DNA of 27,508 nucleotides from DATLFI01 sp035524895 (lineage in GTDB: Bacteria; Acidobacteriota; Thermoanaerobaculia; Multivoradales; Multivoraceae): NCBI GenBank assembly GCA_035524895.1, contig DATLFI010000108.1:1-27508 (forward strand), in the 5' to 3' direction. The position numbers and the translations under genes are program-made. The notes beneath the pieces are model-generated. The model was given only the letters and a program-made list of their open reading frames with translations. It was not told the origin of the DNA and did not search any database. Below are positions 25,902-27,508 of the stretch, in pieces; position 1 is the stretch's first letter, and every line of letters starts with the position of its first letter.

Positions 25902-27508
25902 GGCCGGCCACGCCTCAGGTTCCGGCGCTGCCCCAGCCGGCGGAGTCGGCACGCGCTGTCGGCCGGGAGCGGCGGACGCGCCGGCGTCTGTGGGCGGTTC
26001 TGGCCATGGGGCTGGTGTGGATAGGGATTCTCGCGTGGCGGCTCTTCGAGCTTCAGGTGGAGCGTCACGGAGAGTTCAGCGAACGCGCGCAGCGCCAGCA
26101 GCGCCGGGTGCTCGAGCTCGACGCGCCGCGGGGCACCATCTACGACCTCCGGGGCCGCGAGCTGGCGGTTTCGGTGCCGGCGCAAACGGTCTTCGCCGAC
26201 CCGTCGCGGCTCGAGGACCGGGCTCGCGCCGCGGCCGACCTGGCCACGGCGCTGCGACTCGATCGACTCGAACGTCGCGACCTCGAGCGGCGGCTCCAGC
26301 GCGACAGCGAGTTCGTGTTCGTGGCGCGCAAAGTGGAGCCGGAGGCCGCGGAGCGAGTGCGGGCGCTCGGTTTGCGCGGGGTGGGCCTGCTCGAGGAGAG
26401 CCGGCGCATCTATCCGCGCGGTGAGGTGGCGGCGCACGTGCTCGGCTTCGTCGGCACGGACAACCACGGTCTCGCGGGGCTCGAATCGACGTGGGATCGC
26501 GAGATCGCCGGCGAGACGGTGCGGCGACAGGTGTTGCGCGACGCGCGCCGCACCCTGGTGGTGGCGCCGGCGGCGCTCGATGCCGCGGCGCGCGCCGGTG
26601 CCGACCTCCATCTGACTCTCGACGCCACGCTGCAGTACCTGGCCGAGAAGGAGCTCCGGGCAGCCGTCGAGCGGTTCGACGCTCCCGGAGGCGTGATCGT
26701 GCTGCTCGACGCGCGCGACTCCGCGGTGTTGGCCATGGCCTCGTACCCGAGCTTCGATCCGAACCGGTTCGGCGCCTTCTCGCAAGAGTCCTGGCGCAAC
26801 CGTGCGGTGATGGATGCCTACGAGCCGGGCTCTACGTTCAAGATGGTGACCGCGGCAGCAGCGCTCGAATCGCTCGCCATCCACCCCGACGATCGCCTCG
26901 ATTGCGAGATGGGCGGCATCACGCTGGCGGGAACGTTCATCGGGGATCACAAGCCTTTCGGCACGCTCACGTTCCGCGAAGTCATCGCGCGATCGAGCAA
27001 CGTCGGAGTGATCAAGGCGGCGCTGCGCACCGGCACCGACCGGGTGTACGGGATGACCGCGGCCTTCGGCTTCGGGCGGCCTACCGGCATCGACCTCCCC
27101 GGCGAGAGTGCGGGGATCTTGCGTCCGCGAGAGCGGTGGGTAGGCCTGACGACCGCCTATGCGGCCTTCGGCCACGGGCTCTCGGCGACCCCGATCCAGC
27201 TCGCCAACGCGTACGCCGCGCTCGCCAACGGCGGCTCTTGGCATCGGCCCTACGTGGTGCGGGGCACTTCCCGCGATGGCCGTTACGAACCAGTGCGGCG
27301 ACCGGCGCCCGAACGGCTGCCGTTCGGGCCGGGGACGCAGCAGACCCTGGTGCGGTTGCTCGAGGGCGTCGTGGAGACGGGGGGGACCGGCAGGGGCGGA
27401 GCGGTCCCCGGGTACCGCGTGGCCGGCAAGACCGGCACGGCCGAGAAGTCCGACCATCGCGGCTACTCGGCCACCGGGCGGATTGCCAGCTTCGTCGCCT
27501 TCGTGCCG
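25898..27508 (+). CDS. ftsI: Penicillin-binding protein, septal transpeptidase FtsI/PBP3-like (3' end outside window)
   Basis: The frame stays open from GTG 25898 to the window edge, 537 codons. A cytoplasmic tail rich in Arg is followed by one transmembrane helix (LWAVLAMGLVWIGILAWRLF) and the dimerisation/pedestal domain: LDAPRGTIYDLRGRELAVSVPAQTVFADP and RIYPRGEVAAHVLGFVGTDNHGLAGLE. The transpeptidase domain shows all three motifs: SxxK at S312-TFK315, SxN at S366-SN368 and KTGT at 511-514. It cross-links peptidoglycan at the division septum. Position in the dcw cluster favours FtsI over a sporulation paralogue. Only the last part of the transpeptidase domain and any C-terminal extension are missing. 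Confidence 0.96.
   Translation, partial: MRPATPQVPALPQPAESARAVGRERRTRRRLWAVLAMGLVWIGILAWRLFELQVERHGEFSERAQRQQRRVLELDAPRGTIYDLRGRELAVSVPAQTVFADPSRLEDRARAAADLATALRLDRLERRDLERRLQRDSEFVFVARKVEPEAAERVRALGLRGVGLLEESRRIYPRGEVAAHVLGFVGTDNHGLAGLESTWDREIAGETVRRQVLRDARRTLVVAPAALDAAARAGADLHLTLDATLQYLAEKELRAAVERFDAPGGVIVLLDARDSAVLAMASYPSFDPNRFGAFSQESWRNRAVMDAYEPGSTFKMVTAAAALESLAIHPDDRLDCEMGGITLAGTFIGDHKPFGTLTFREVIARSSNVGVIKAALRTGTDRVYGMTAAFGFGRPTGIDLPGESAGILRPRERWVGLTTAYAAFGHGLSATPIQLANAYAALANGGSWHRPYVVRGTSRDGRYEPVRRPAPERLPFGPGTQQTLVRLLEGVVETGGTGRGGAVPGYRVAGKTGTAEKSDHRGYSATGRIASFVAFVP

Overview
The window is a continuous stretch of very GC-rich (about 70%) bacterial chromosome, densely coded on both strands. 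The dcw-cluster genes, SurA-like periplasmic foldases, lipoprotein signals and a membrane-anchored multiheme cytochrome point to a diderm (Gram-negative-type) bacterium. The pairing of a multiheme cytochrome/TPR protein with a CRTAC1-type FG-GAP/ASPIC-UnbV protein is a pattern I associate with Acidobacteriota and neighbouring phyla. That placement is an inference from gene content and is not proven here. No insertion sequence, phage gene, CRISPR array or rRNA was seen.

Layout. 1-554: the 3' end of a glucose-6-phosphate isomerase gene, convergent with what follows. 592-3460 (minus): a three-gene operon encoding an XRE-type regulator, a TPR protein and a secreted protein, with a good promoter carrying an inverted repeat over its -10. 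3478-4728 (minus): a TraB/PrgY-family membrane protein. 4851-5885 (plus): a cystathionine beta-synthase-like gene with a strong hairpin directly before its ribosome binding site. 5923-6300 (minus): clpS. 6340-12208 (plus): a sigma-54-like promoter, a structured leader, a five-heme cytochrome c/TPR protein, a CRTAC1 protein and a PilZ protein. 12322-17440 (plus): an iron(III)-type ABC importer (lipoprotein, ATPase, fused permease) and an MFS transporter. 17456-17646 (minus): initiator tRNA with a near-consensus promoter and an intrinsic terminator. 17799-23702 (plus): a tightly overlapping FtsB-like/mfd/two-foldase operon. 23703-27508 (plus): the start of the division and cell wall cluster, mraZ-rsmH-ftsL-ftsI, preceded by repeats that look like MraZ operator boxes; ftsI runs off the end.

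Most genes are core functions: transcription-coupled repair, outer-membrane protein folding, division, translation initiation and metal uptake. The two places where something undescribed could hide are (a) the XRE-TPR-secreted protein operon next to a TraB/PrgY homologue, where the secreted protein carries exact tandem copies of a SHIVGIGR motif, and (b) the cytochrome-CRTAC1-PilZ module behind a sigma-54-like promoter and a folded leader.
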